Positions 40,878-49,574 of a stretch of 64,000 nucleotides of DNA are shown piece after piece (position 1 is the first letter of the stretch; the number at the start of each line of letters is the position of its first letter). The DNA is from CALNBC01 sp040768925 (GTDB lineage Bacteria; Bacillota; Clostridia; Christensenellales; CALWSW01). The position numbers and the translations under genes are program-made. The DNA is taken from assembly GCA_040768925.1 (NCBI GenBank), contig JAXGLZ010000002.1:744001-808000 (forward strand). Direction: 5' to 3'. Below the pieces are notes generated by a model. The model did no database searches, was not told the origin of the DNA, and saw only the letters and a program-made list of their open reading frames with translations.

Positions 40878-41172
40878 GCCCTTTTTTTCGTTTCGCCGTC
40901 CGCCTGGCCAAAACGGCATCATCCGAACCCGCCTTGCGGGGCGTATTATTTGCGCCTGGCTTCGTTATCCTTCTAGGCAGGCGACAGCCCGCCGTCGTCG
41001 TCTGGCCTTGCCAGCCACAAAAATCCGCTCCCGCAAGGATGAAGATTTTTGAGGCCGTGGGCCGTTCTGGGGCAAGGCGGAGGCTCGCAGGAAGGCCGGG
41101 ATGCCTTGCAAGGGCCGACAACGCCGCACCGGGCGGCCCACAGCCCCAAAAACAGGTTCGGATGATACCGCT

Positions 41173-41200
41173 TTGGCTAAGCCTCATGCTGTGATATACT
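41173..41200 (+). promoter_or_regulatory. DUF4364 gene promoter
   Basis: TTGGCT (41173-41178), 16 bases, TATACT (41195-41200), then AAGGAGG before the start codon. Confidence 0.55.
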
Positions 41201-41222
41201 TTATGGAAAAGGAGGCGATTCC

Positions 41223-41747
41223 ATGAGCGTTTTTGCCACTGGAGATGAAAGGCAGCGGCTGACTCTTCTGTATTTTCTCGATTCTGTGGGGATCCTTTTA
41301 ACCTCCGAACAGATTTTTTCGGTTTTTCTTGAACAGGACTGGGGAGATTATTTTTCCTTGAGCATCGCGCTGGACGACCTGGGGGAAAACGGCCTGCTCC
41401 GTGCCAACGAGAAGCCCGCCGGCATGTCCTATCTGATCACCGGCAAGGGAAAGGACGCTCTGGCGGAGTTTTTGGACAGACTGCCCCACTCCCACAGGGA
41501 CGCGATCGAAAAATACGCGGCAACACACAAGCACCGCTTTTTATCCGAACACCAGAACCTCGCCTCGTTCCGAAGGATCGGCAGCGGCGAATACATGGTC
41601 ACCTGCCGCATCATCGAGGGCGAGCGCACCCTGCTCACCGTCGAGCTGAACGTCGTTTCCGCGGATTCCGCCAGGGATATCGCCCGCCGCTGGGTGGACG
41701 CCGCCCCGGGCCTTTATTCGGATATCGTCCGCACCCTGGCAAAGTAG
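41223..41747 (+). CDS. DUF4364 family winged-helix protein
   Basis: This 174-residue protein belongs to a family restricted largely to Clostridia. Residues 10-85 look like a winged helix (TLLYFLDSVGILLTSEQIFS, LDDLGENGLL, SYLITGKGKDALAEF), and the C-terminal half is a small alpha/beta domain (YMVTCRIIEGERTLLTVELN). It is presumed to be a transcriptional regulator; the targets are unknown. AAGGAGG precedes ATG 41223. It converges with the beta-propeller gene, leaving seven bases between the stops. Confidence 0.85.
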   Translation: MSVFATGDERQRLTLLYFLDSVGILLTSEQIFSVFLEQDWGDYFSLSIALDDLGENGLLRANEKPAGMSYLITGKGKDALAEFLDRLPHSHRDAIEKYAATHKHRFLSEHQNLASFRRIGSGEYMVTCRIIEGERTLLTVELNVVSADSARDIARRWVDAAPGLYSDIVRTLAK

Positions 41748-41754
41748 AGAGGCC

Positions 41755-42630
41755 TTACCACAGCGCCAATCCCCTCGGCTCGCTGCCGACGCGCACGGAA
41801 TAGATCCTTTCCCCCTTCAGCGTAAAGGCTTCGACGGAATCCTCCATCATGCAGCTTACGAACACGGTTTCTTCCTCCTGGTCCACGCAAAGCTCGTCCG
41901 GCATCCTGCCGCAGGGCGTTTCGCTGATCAGCTTCAGCCCGCAGTCCGTCAATTCAACAAAGCTTAAGCCGTCGTCCCAGACATGGGCAAGGACGGCTTT
42001 TTCCTTTTCGCCCTCAAAAAAAACGATCCCCTTGGAAACCGGGCAGGAAAGGGAGAGCGCGGCGGCTTTTTCCTCGCGAAAAAGCGTCACCACCCCCTTT
42101 CCGTCCCCGGTCACCCCGCCGCAAAGCCAGCCCTTTGAGCAGGAGGCGACCCAAAGGGGCATGCCTTCCGAAACGTATTCCTCCGTTTTTTCGAGATCGG
42201 AAACGCCGTGCACGCAGATGTGCCCGGTCATCAGCTCCGCCACCGCGAGCTCGTCTCCCTTTGCCGCCACGCCGATGGGAAAAGCCCCGGTGGCGGCGCA
42301 AAGCTCCGGCGCAAAAGCCTTTCTGTTCACCTTCCAAAGGCTGTTGGACTCGCCGCAGGCAACGTAAACATGCCGCGAATCCACGGCGATATCCGTGGGG
42401 CAGGCACCGACGGACACCTCGGTCTGCACATGGGGGCGCTCGACGGGAAAACGCCCCACAGTGCCGGAGAACGTGTCCGCGCGGTAAAGCGTGCTTCCGA
42501 ATACCGCGAGCCTTCTCGGCCCGCAGCCCGCGCGCAGAAGCGGTATTCGCGTGATTTCGCACTTGGATGCGACGGAGATTACCGATATGCTGTCCTCGCC
42601 GCTGTTGGCGACATAAAGCCTGCGCGCCAT
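41755..42630 (-). CDS. YncE-like beta-propeller protein
   Basis: The 291-residue protein consists of about seven YncE/YVTN-type blades: LYVANSGEDSISVISVAS, DIAVDSRHVYVACGESNSLW, and ELCVDQEEETVFVSCMMEDS. There is no signal peptide when started at ATG 42630, which has GGAGG upstream. It is divergent from spoIVA. A sporulation role is possible by position only. The final blade strand YSVRVGSEPRGLALW closes the propeller. Confidence 0.8.
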   Translation of the reverse strand: MARRLYVANSGEDSISVISVASKCEITRIPLLRAGCGPRRLAVFGSTLYRADTFSGTVGRFPVERPHVQTEVSVGACPTDIAVDSRHVYVACGESNSLWKVNRKAFAPELCAATGAFPIGVAAKGDELAVAELMTGHICVHGVSDLEKTEEYVSEGMPLWVASCSKGWLCGGVTGDGKGVVTLFREEKAAALSLSCPVSKGIVFFEGEKEKAVLAHVWDDGLSFVELTDCGLKLISETPCGRMPDELCVDQEEETVFVSCMMEDSVEAFTLKGERIYSVRVGSEPRGLALW

Positions 42631-42720
42631 TATGCACCTCCCTGCCTCCGCTGGGTTCATCATATGTGACGAAAGCTTGGCTTGTGCGCCCGAAGGCAAT
42701 CATGAAACCCATTCCGGCCG

Positions 42721-42728
42721 CATAGCAT
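42721..42728 (+). promoter_or_regulatory. Possible sigma-E -10 element before spoIVA
   Basis: CATAGCAT resembles the sigma-E -10 consensus CATACANT and lies 38 bases before the spoIVA start; no convincing -35 was found. Confidence 0.3.
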
Positions 42729-42766
42729 TTAACGTGCAAATATCACAATTCTGGGAGGACAGGTGT

Positions 42767-44245
42767 ATGGAAGGAAGGGACATTTACCGGACAATCGCCG
42801 AACGCACCGCTGGCGACGTGTACATCGGCGTGGTAGGCCCGGTGCGCACGGGCAAGTCCACGTTCATCAAAAGGTTCATGGACCTTCTGGTGCTGCCCCA
42901 GCTGACCGATGAAAACGAGCGGCGCAGGGTTACGGACGAATTGCCCCAAAGCGGCGCGGGCCGGACGATCATGACGACGCAGCCCCGTTTTGTGCCGAAC
43001 GAGGCCGCGACGCTGCATCTTCAGGATGTCGCAAACGTCCGGGTGCGCATGGTGGACTGTGTGGGTTACATGGTGCCGGGGGCCCTCGGCACGTCCGAAG
43101 GGGAAAGCGCCCGCATGGTGAGCACGCCCTGGAGCGACGAGGATATGGAATTCGCCAAGGCGGCGGAGCTGGGCACCCACAAGGTGATCTCCGAGCATTC
43201 GACCATCGGGGTCGTGATGACGACGGACGGCAGCATCACCGATCTTCCCCGCTCGGCGTATGTCGACGCCGAGGAGCGCGTGATCAGGGAGCTTAACGAT
43301 TACGGCAAGCCCTTTGTCGTGGTCCTCAACTCCCGTTCGCCGAAGAGCGAGGACGCCACCCGGCTTCGGGACTCGCTTTCCGCCAAGTACGACGTGCCCG
43401 TGCTGTCGCTGGACGTTTTGAACATGTCCGAAGGCGACATCATGGATCTTTTGGAAACCGTGCTTTTCGAGTTCCCGCTGAAGCAGGTGCATTTCACCAT
43501 GCCCGCCTGGGTCAACGCCCTGCCGGACGACCACTGGCTGGAACAGGAGATCCTGACGGCCATCAAATCCCGGATGGGCAGCTTCACCCGGGTGCGGGAT
43601 TACGCGTCATTGCTGGACGCCTTCGACGAGTGCGAGCATCTTTCGCCGCCCCAGGTCACCTCCATCGAGCTGGGCAAGGGCGAGATCGAGTATTCCCTCA
43701 CGCCGACGGAGGGCCTGTTCTACACCGTGCTGGGCGAATCCTGCGGCTGCGAGATCGAGAGCGACTACCACCTGATGACCATGCTCAAGGACCTCGTGAC
43801 CGCCCGGAAGGAATACGAGCGGGCCGCCGAGGCCATGAAGGCCGTCCGGGCCACGGGTTACGCCATGATCCCGCCGGATATGTCCGAGCTGACCCTCGAC
43901 GAACCGGAGCTGATCCAGCGCGGCAGCCAGTTCGGCGTGCGCCTTAGGGCGAGCGGCCCGTCGCTGCACATCATCCGGGCGGACGTGGACTGCGAGGTTT
44001 CGCCCCTGATCGGCACCGAGGAGCAGAGCGCCGAGCTCGTCAAGCACCTGGTGGAGGAATTCGACGCGGACCCGGCGAAAATCTGGGAGACCAACATCTT
44101 CGGCAAATCGCTGCACGCCCTCGTCAGCGAGGGTTTGACCGGCAAGCTGGCCAGAATGCCGGACGACGCCCGGGAAAAGCTTCAGGAAACGCTGACCCGT
44201 ATGCTGAACGAAACGGGCGGCGGCGTGATCTGCATCATTCTGTGA
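42767..44245 (+). CDS. spoIVA: Stage IV sporulation protein A
   Basis: This ATPase polymerises on the outer forespore membrane to form the basement layer of the spore coat. At 492 residues it equals the Bacillus subtilis protein in length. The Walker A motif is GPVRTGKST (24-32), the TRAFAC-type DCVGYMVPGA is present, and the C-terminus GGGVICIIL is the conserved tail needed for localisation. GGGAGG precedes ATG 42767. It is near-certain evidence of a sporulation programme. Followed by two strong hairpins. Confidence 0.97.
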   Translation: MEGRDIYRTIAERTAGDVYIGVVGPVRTGKSTFIKRFMDLLVLPQLTDENERRRVTDELPQSGAGRTIMTTQPRFVPNEAATLHLQDVANVRVRMVDCVGYMVPGALGTSEGESARMVSTPWSDEDMEFAKAAELGTHKVISEHSTIGVVMTTDGSITDLPRSAYVDAEERVIRELNDYGKPFVVVLNSRSPKSEDATRLRDSLSAKYDVPVLSLDVLNMSEGDIMDLLETVLFEFPLKQVHFTMPAWVNALPDDHWLEQEILTAIKSRMGSFTRVRDYASLLDAFDECEHLSPPQVTSIELGKGEIEYSLTPTEGLFYTVLGESCGCEIESDYHLMTMLKDLVTARKEYERAAEAMKAVRATGYAMIPPDMSELTLDEPELIQRGSQFGVRLRASGPSLHIIRADVDCEVSPLIGTEEQSAELVKHLVEEFDADPAKIWETNIFGKSLHALVSEGLTGKLARMPDDAREKLQETLTRMLNETGGGVICIIL

Positions 44246-44251
44246 AGCAAG

Positions 44252-44321
44252 GCGGCGAAGCGGCCCGCGGGCCGCTTCGCCGCAGAGCGTCAAAAAAGGC
44301 CTGCGGGGCCTTTTTTGACGC
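44252..44321. terminator. Double hairpin terminator after spoIVA
   Basis: First, a perfect 32-base palindrome (44252-44283). Then GCGTCAAAAAAGGCC (44287-44301) pairs with GGCCTTTTTTGACGC (44307-44321), with T-runs in both directions. Confidence 0.85.
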
Positions 44322-44582
44322 TGGGTTTTTCGCTGACGCGCGGGGAAATTTCGGTCCCATGGAACTGAACTGGTTCGGCAAAACCGACGCTAAGGTCTCC
44401 GGCACAGCCGGCATTAATCCTTGATATCCTTGATGAGGCGTCAAAATCATGGAACAGAGCACCTGCCGTCAGTTTTGATTGAAGCTCAGGGGCTCCGGCC
44501 CCTGAAGCCCCGGAATCGCATTAGCTGACAGACTGGCAACGCCCGGAAGGGGAATTCCTCCTTCCGGGCGTCTTTTGTTCGC
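44322..44582 (+). other. Gene-free stretch, possible non-coding RNA
   Basis: No supported frame on either strand. Several stems occur: CAGGGG/CCCCTG near 44489-44506, GGTTCGGCAAAACC-type folds near 44371-44386, and a terminator hairpin at 44539-44577 on the plus strand, although the flanking plus-strand gene already has its own terminator. This would fit an independent small RNA. No promoter stands out. Confidence 0.3.
44539..44577 (+). terminator. Plus-strand terminator
   Basis: ACGCCCGGAAGG (44539-44550) pairs with CCTTCCGGGCGT (44560-44571), then CTTTTG. Confidence 0.75.
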
Positions 44583-44591
44583 TGCAAAAAA

Positions 44592-45107
44592 TCACTGCCC
44601 GAACCCCGGGCGGATTCTGGCCATCAGGTATTCGTCCGCGTATTTGCCGTTTCTGATTGCGGCCATGCGCTTTTTGCCCTCGATCTCAAAGCCCGTCTTT
44701 TCATAAAGGTGGATCGCGCGCTCGTTTTCGCAAAAGACCGTCAGCTCGATCCGGACGAGCATCAGCCAGTTGTCCGCAAGGTCCAGAACCGCTTTCATCA
44801 GGGCCGTGCCCACCCCGTCGTTCTGATAATCCCGGTGCACCATGATCCCGAAATTCGCGCTGTGATAAAGCCTGGGGTTGCGCATCACCGAAAGGCCCGC
44901 GGTGCCGATGATCCGCTCCTCGCCGTCCTGCCGGATCACCGCGACGTACTGGTGGTCGTTTCGCAGCAGGCCGTCGATGTATTCCTGGCAGAAGTCCGCC
45001 CGTTCGGACGGAAGGCCCAGGATGTTTTCAAAAACGCCGGGCATGATCCGCAGGGCGTTGATGCCCTCCGCGTCCGTTTCCCGGACGGGTCTGATCCAAA
45101 ATTCCAA
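44592..45107 (-). CDS. GNAT family N-acetyltransferase
   Basis: In this 171-residue GNAT enzyme, the acetyl-CoA loop is VHRDYQNDGVGTALMKAVLD and the typical C-terminal part is ERAIHLYEKTGFEIEGKKRM. The opening IRPVRETDAEGI is common among small-molecule or protein acetyltransferases of Bacillota. No ATG lies near; TTG 45107 has GGAGG eight bases upstream and is my choice, while TTG 45131 behind GGAG is an alternative. It follows the DUF2087 gene on the same strand, probably one transcript. The substrate is unknown. Confidence 0.85.
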   Translation of the reverse strand: MEFWIRPVRETDAEGINALRIMPGVFENILGLPSERADFCQEYIDGLLRNDHQYVAVIRQDGEERIIGTAGLSVMRNPRLYHSANFGIMVHRDYQNDGVGTALMKAVLDLADNWLMLVRIELTVFCENERAIHLYEKTGFEIEGKKRMAAIRNGKYADEYLMARIRPGFGQ

Positions 45108-45134
45108 TTCCGGTTCCTCCAAAACGCCCAAAAA

Positions 45135-45425
45135 TTACTCCGCCGGGCCATCCTCCGGCTGCTTTTCCTTGTTTTTCCAATACTTGCTGCCGTTCGGCAG
45201 TCGAAGCAGCCATCCGCTTTCGATCAGCCCCCGGCGCAGGGTGAAATAATCCCCGAACGTATGCCAGGATGACAGGATCCCGTTCACGTCCGTTTCGGAA
45301 TAGTCCCTTCCGTACTCAAATTTTTCCGCAAGATACCCATAGGCCAGGCCGCGGACGGACTGCTTTGCGGGAAGCTGCTTCAGCCTTCCCTCGCCGTCCA
45401 AAAAACGGGCGAGCTTTGCGTCCAT
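45135..45425 (-). CDS. DUF2087 domain protein
   Basis: The 96-residue protein matches the DUF2087 pattern: LARFLDGEGRLKQLPAKQS, EKFEYGRDYSETDVNGIL and RRGLIESGWLLRLPNGSKYW. This domain occurs alone or at the end of regulators and is thought to bind nucleic acid, but its role is not established. GGAG lies upstream of ATG 45425. It ends four bases before the earliest possible GNAT start, indicating co-transcription. Confidence 0.85.
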   Translation of the reverse strand: MDAKLARFLDGEGRLKQLPAKQSVRGLAYGYLAEKFEYGRDYSETDVNGILSSWHTFGDYFTLRRGLIESGWLLRLPNGSKYWKNKEKQPEDGPAE

Positions 45426-45635
45426 GTTCCCATCTCCTTCGCCTTTTTATTTGGATTATACCACCTGTCGCTCTCCGGCTCAATAAACCGGCGGCTAACG
45501 TCCGATCCGTTTCTTTCGCGCGGCTTTTTTGTGATCCGTTCCCCCAGAATTGATCCCGGCGTCTTGCCGCCTGCGGTTCTTCCCCTTTCCTTCTGTTTAC
45601 GGGCATGCTATCATCTTTGCCGGGGGGTGACGTTT

Positions 45636-46130
45636 TTGCGGCTCGAACACGGTTTTGACCCGGTTTTTGACGATCGTTCCCGGGTTCTGGTCCTGGGGAG
45701 CTTTCCTTCCGTTTTGTCCCGGCAAAACGGATTTTATTACGGCCATCCGAACAACCGCTTCTGGCGGGTGATCGCCGAGATCCTGGGCGCCGGAGTTCCA
45801 AAGAGCATCGAAGAAAAAAAGGCCCTGCTGCTTCGCGGCGGCATCGCTCTTTGGGACGTTGTCAAAAGCTGCGAGATCGAGGGTTCCAAAGACGCAAGCA
45901 TCCAAGACGTTGTGCCGAACGACGTGGCCGCCCTGCTTTCTTCCTGCCCCGTCGAAGGGATCTTCGCAAACGGCGCGGCCGCCTTCGCGCTTTACAGGAA
46001 ATATCTGCTGCAACCGACGGGGCGGGAGATCCTCCGCCTGCCCTCCACCAGCCCGGCAAACGCGGCCTGGTCTTTTGAGCGGCTGGTTTTTGCCTGGCGC
46101 GTGATCGCGCCAAACAGCCGCCAAAACTAG
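45636..46130 (+). CDS. Hypoxanthine/uracil-DNA glycosylase, UDG family 6-like
   Basis: This DNA repair enzyme removes deaminated bases (typically hypoxanthine) from DNA. The UDG-fold motifs are VLVLGSFPSVLSRQNGFYYG, PNNRFWRVI, GIALWDVVKSCEIEGSKDAS and LPSTSPANAAWSFE, the pattern of the HDG (family 6) group. There is no ATG; TTG 45636 follows GGGGGG and gives 164 residues, the normal size. GTG 45627 is an alternative. It is convergent with the CotH gene across a shared terminator. Confidence 0.88.
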   Translation: MRLEHGFDPVFDDRSRVLVLGSFPSVLSRQNGFYYGHPNNRFWRVIAEILGAGVPKSIEEKKALLLRGGIALWDVVKSCEIEGSKDASIQDVVPNDVAALLSSCPVEGIFANGAAAFALYRKYLLQPTGREILRLPSTSPANAAWSFERLVFAWRVIAPNSRQN

Positions 46131-46133
46131 TTG

Positions 46134-46177
46134 AAAAACCCCGCCTGCGGCCTTTATGCGCAATCGGCGGGGTTTTT
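46134..46177. terminator. Bidirectional terminator
   Basis: AAAAACCCCGC (46134-46144) pairs with GCGGGGTTTTT (46167-46177), between convergent genes. Confidence 0.85.
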
Positions 46178-46193
46178 CGCTTTATGGATGCGC

Positions 46194-49100
46194 TCAATAA
46201 TCGTTGGGGAACAGTTCCCGCATCCGCGCGTCCGAAACGCCGAAGGCCTTCTTGAACTCCTTCAGATAGTTCGCCCTTCTGTCTATTACGCACTGGCGGA
46301 AGGCCTTTACCTCGCTCTTCCAGCTCGAAACGGAAGAGGGCCTGTTCCACCGGCCGATGTGGCGGGCCATTTCCGGCTCGATCATCGCCGTCATGCCGTC
46401 CAGGATGCCCACCAGGCGGTCGGTGGTCAGCACGGTGTTCATCACTTGTGCAAAGCGGATGATGAACTTTTCCTTCCAGGCGTCATTCTTGTAGAAGCCG
46501 TAGTAAAGCCCCATGTCCACAAAATTCCGGTTGCCCTCCTCGTCCGGCACGCCGACGTAGATCACGTCCGGCCGGAAAAACATGCCGAAAACGCCCCTTG
46601 ATGGGTTGTTCCCGGAAAGGCCCCAATCCAGGTCGTAGAACACCGGCCGCCATTTTATGGAACCGTCCGTGCTGCCCATGTACTTCTGGTTGTACGCGTC
46701 CGAATTGGAAAAGAAGCACTGGGCGATCAGGTAATCGATGAACAGATCCTCGTCGGCCCTGGCCGCGTACTGCTCATAGACCGAACCGGCGGAGGTATCC
46801 CGCTCCGCGAGGGCAAAAAGGTCCTTGATTCCTTTGTTGTTGCCCACGCCGTTATAAACAAAGGTGTTGGAGCGCACGCCCTGAACGACCCCGGGGTCCG
46901 CGCCGTATTTTTCGGCGAAGTAATCCTCGTTCTGATTTTCCTTGAGCTCGTAAATCCCCCAGTACTTGCCGTTGATGTAAACGGTGGCGAAGGTGGACTG
47001 GGCGTTGTCGATGTTCATGCCGTTCACCGCCATGGAACAGTAAGCGTCCCGCAGCAGGGTGGTGGCGTTGTCCTGGCCGAAATTCCGCAGCACGAGGGAA
47101 GTGTATTCCGTCACCCCGTAGCCTTCAAAAAAAGGATAGGTGACGGAGCTTTGGCCGTATCCGCCCCGAAGGTGCAGGCTGAAAGTGCGCTGGGGATAAT
47201 GCCTCGTGCCGTTGCCGCCGATGCGCATCCCCACGGGGAAGCGCACGCCCAGAGCGCCGCCCGCCGTGTAATACTCGGCGTAGCCTTCGCGCTCGCGCCT
47301 GTCCCGCCTGTTTTCGCTGGCGCTGATGTACGAAAGGTCGCCCTCGTCGATCGAAAGGCAGATGACCGGCATCGTGTGGGTCTCAAAAAGATAGGTGGCG
47401 GCCATCTGGTCGCTGGTCAGCATCCCTTCGGCCTTGGCGACGGCCTTGACGCAGGCGGCTTTGCCCACCTGAATCGGCCCGGAATACACCTTTGAGCTGG
47501 TGGTGGGCTTTGATCCGTCCGTGGTGTAATAGATCGCGGCCCCTTCCGTCGCGCAGGTGATCGTCAGCTCGAATTCGCCGGAAACGTATCCCCCCTGGTG
47601 GGAAAACACCGGCTCCGCCGTGTATCCGGCGATCGCCGAATCGCCGTTTGGCGCGCCGGGGGTGGCGCGCTCGAAGATGCCGCGGGAACCGTTTGACGAA
47701 AGGCCGGTGCTGTATCCGGGGCGGATCAGCCCCGTCGCGTAGCGGTCGACGGCCCGGCCCGCCGCGTCAAAAAGATAGAGATTCTCCCCGGAAGCGGATA
47801 CGCTCAGCCCGCTGTCCACCACCAGATACCCCCCCGGCTTGAGCGTTCCGGAAAGGGCCACGCCCTTTTCGGGGTCCGCAGAAGCGGAAAGCCGCCAACC
47901 CGAAAGGTCCACGGCTTCATCGCTTCCGTTATAAAGCTCAGCCCAGTCTCTGTGGCTGCTGTTTAAGGGCTTTGCGGCGGCAACCTCGTTGATCAGCACC
48001 GCGGGAGCGGAGGCTTCCATGGCCGCGGAGAGTTCGGAAAAGCTGGCCGTGGTGTTCGCGGTACCCGGGGTAGGCTGCGCGAAGTACGCCCATTGCTCCT
48101 CGGTGTTCACGCCGAAGGATACGTTCTTCCCGCTTTCCTGGTTGATGGGCACGGTCTGGACAAGGCCGGTTCTTCTGTCCGCAAGGGTGACGCAAACGTC
48201 CGCGTTCCCAAGCTTGAAGCTTGTGTGCAGCTCGCCTTCGCGAACGTCCTGCCCGGAAAGGAAAATCACCAGAAATTCGCCGGGGCTCAGGGTGATGTCC
48301 GGCAGCATCCACTTGAAGCGCTCGTTCCCGTCGTCCGAAAGGGCGTAGGTGGAAAGGGAAACCGGCCCGTTCGTGGGGTTATAAAGCTCGACCCAGGGCG
48401 AACGGTCGCCAAAGCCGTCGATCAGGGAATACCGGTTGTCCCGCAGCACCTCGTTGATGCGGACGGGGGTGATGCCCTCTTCGATGATGGCGGAGGGTTT
48501 GGCGGCGGAATCGTCGTTCGCCGCGCCGGGCGTGGGCGCGCCGAAATAGACGGTTCCCCCTTCGCCGTTCAGGCCGGCGGAAAAGCCCGCTTCCATCCCG
48601 ATATCCCACTTGAGCGCGGAAAGCGCGTTGCCAAAGGAATCGTAAAGGCCGATGAAATCCTCTTCCCGGTTGATCCCGAAGGGCAGGACGTTTTCGCCGC
48701 TGCCGTCGGAAAAAGGAAGTTCGATGTATTCGCCGGGGTTCAGGGTGACGGCCGGCAGGCGGCATTTATCCGCCTTGAATTCGTCGTCCGTAATAAAAAA
48801 CTGGGAAAGCAGCACCGGCTGCGTTCCGTAATTGAACAGCTCCACCCAGGTGTGCTCCCCGTTTGCTCCATAGGGCAGGCATTCCGTGATCCGAAGGGTT
48901 CCGCCCGTTTCCGAGGGCTGGTTCAAATCGCCGGTGGTTTTGCCGGAATTGGGGGCGTTGGGGGTGGGCACGGAATAAAAGGCGTATTCCCCGGATTCCG
49001 TCAGGCCGTAGGAAACATCCGTCTGCAACGCGGGGAGCAGCAGGGTCTGGATCACGGCGCCGGAAGGGGCGGCAAGCTCCAGCGTGGTGCCGCTTTTTGG

Positions 49101-49481
49101 CAGCTTAAAGCCGGTGCAGATCTGCCCTTTGGAATCCGCCCGCTTTTCGCAGGCGTAGATCACCAGGGTCCCGCCCGGCTCGATCACCGCTTCCGGAAAG
49201 GTGAACGCGTTCCCCGAATCGCCGATCCTCGCGATGGAATAGCCGGCAAGATTTATGGCCTTGTCCGAAAGATTGACCAGCTCGATCCAGTCCGGCGTGC
49301 CGTATTCGTCGTCGAACAGGCTGCCGGAATTGCTGGATACAGCCTCGGAAATATAGAGGCCCCGCTCCGCCTTTTGGCCTTCTTCCGTCAGAAAGTAATA
49401 AAGCAAAAAGGACGCGACCAAAAGGACGCTCAAAACGAGTATCCAGACGGTCATTCCCTTTTGTTCGCGTTTTTTTGCCAT
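46194..49481 (-). CDS. CotH kinase-family protein with lamin-tail domains
   Basis: The 1095-residue envelope protein is held by an N-terminal transmembrane segment (residues 11-31). It has four lamin-tail (LTD) domains at about 40-180, 195-325, 335-475 and 490-610, each opening with ISEAVSSN/RITECLPY/RINEVLRD/LINEVAAA and containing WIELVNLS-like strands, then a chitobiase/FN3-like unit at about 620-705 (IYYTTDGSKPTTSSKVYSG), and the CotH domain at about 710-1080 (GGNGTRHYPQRTFSLHLRGG, PVFYDLDWGLSG). CotH in spores is an atypical protein kinase of coat proteins; the residue DLDWG is the metal-binding region of that fold. The protein is probably exposed on the cell or spore surface. Confidence 0.88.
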   Translation of the reverse strand: MAKKREQKGMTVWILVLSVLLVASFLLYYFLTEEGQKAERGLYISEAVSSNSGSLFDDEYGTPDWIELVNLSDKAINLAGYSIARIGDSGNAFTFPEAVIEPGGTLVIYACEKRADSKGQICTGFKLPKSGTTLELAAPSGAVIQTLLLPALQTDVSYGLTESGEYAFYSVPTPNAPNSGKTTGDLNQPSETGGTLRITECLPYGANGEHTWVELFNYGTQPVLLSQFFITDDEFKADKCRLPAVTLNPGEYIELPFSDGSGENVLPFGINREEDFIGLYDSFGNALSALKWDIGMEAGFSAGLNGEGGTVYFGAPTPGAANDDSAAKPSAIIEEGITPVRINEVLRDNRYSLIDGFGDRSPWVELYNPTNGPVSLSTYALSDDGNERFKWMLPDITLSPGEFLVIFLSGQDVREGELHTSFKLGNADVCVTLADRRTGLVQTVPINQESGKNVSFGVNTEEQWAYFAQPTPGTANTTASFSELSAAMEASAPAVLINEVAAAKPLNSSHRDWAELYNGSDEAVDLSGWRLSASADPEKGVALSGTLKPGGYLVVDSGLSVSASGENLYLFDAAGRAVDRYATGLIRPGYSTGLSSNGSRGIFERATPGAPNGDSAIAGYTAEPVFSHQGGYVSGEFELTITCATEGAAIYYTTDGSKPTTSSKVYSGPIQVGKAACVKAVAKAEGMLTSDQMAATYLFETHTMPVICLSIDEGDLSYISASENRRDRREREGYAEYYTAGGALGVRFPVGMRIGGNGTRHYPQRTFSLHLRGGYGQSSVTYPFFEGYGVTEYTSLVLRNFGQDNATTLLRDAYCSMAVNGMNIDNAQSTFATVYINGKYWGIYELKENQNEDYFAEKYGADPGVVQGVRSNTFVYNGVGNNKGIKDLFALAERDTSAGSVYEQYAARADEDLFIDYLIAQCFFSNSDAYNQKYMGSTDGSIKWRPVFYDLDWGLSGNNPSRGVFGMFFRPDVIYVGVPDEEGNRNFVDMGLYYGFYKNDAWKEKFIIRFAQVMNTVLTTDRLVGILDGMTAMIEPEMARHIGRWNRPSSVSSWKSEVKAFRQCVIDRRANYLKEFKKAFGVSDARMRELFPNDY

Positions 49482-49496
49482 TGTCTTTCCTTATCC

Positions 49497-49548
49497 AGAA
49501 AAACGCAGTGCGCCAGCCCGGAAAATCCGGCCGGCGTTCTGCTTTTTG
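49497..49548. terminator. Probable terminator between dapL and CotH genes
   Basis: GCGCCAGCCCGG and CCGGCCGGCG arms form an imperfect stem, flanked by T-rich sequence on both strands. Confidence 0.4.
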
Positions 49549-49574
49549 GTATCGATTCAGTCAGCAGCGGTTCT

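Noticed and set aside
44360..44420. Cyclic-di-GMP riboswitch-like segment (GACGCTAAGG, CTCCGGC)
   Set aside because: Resembles part of the GEMM core, but the second half and GNRA contacts are missing, and no gene follows in the right direction.
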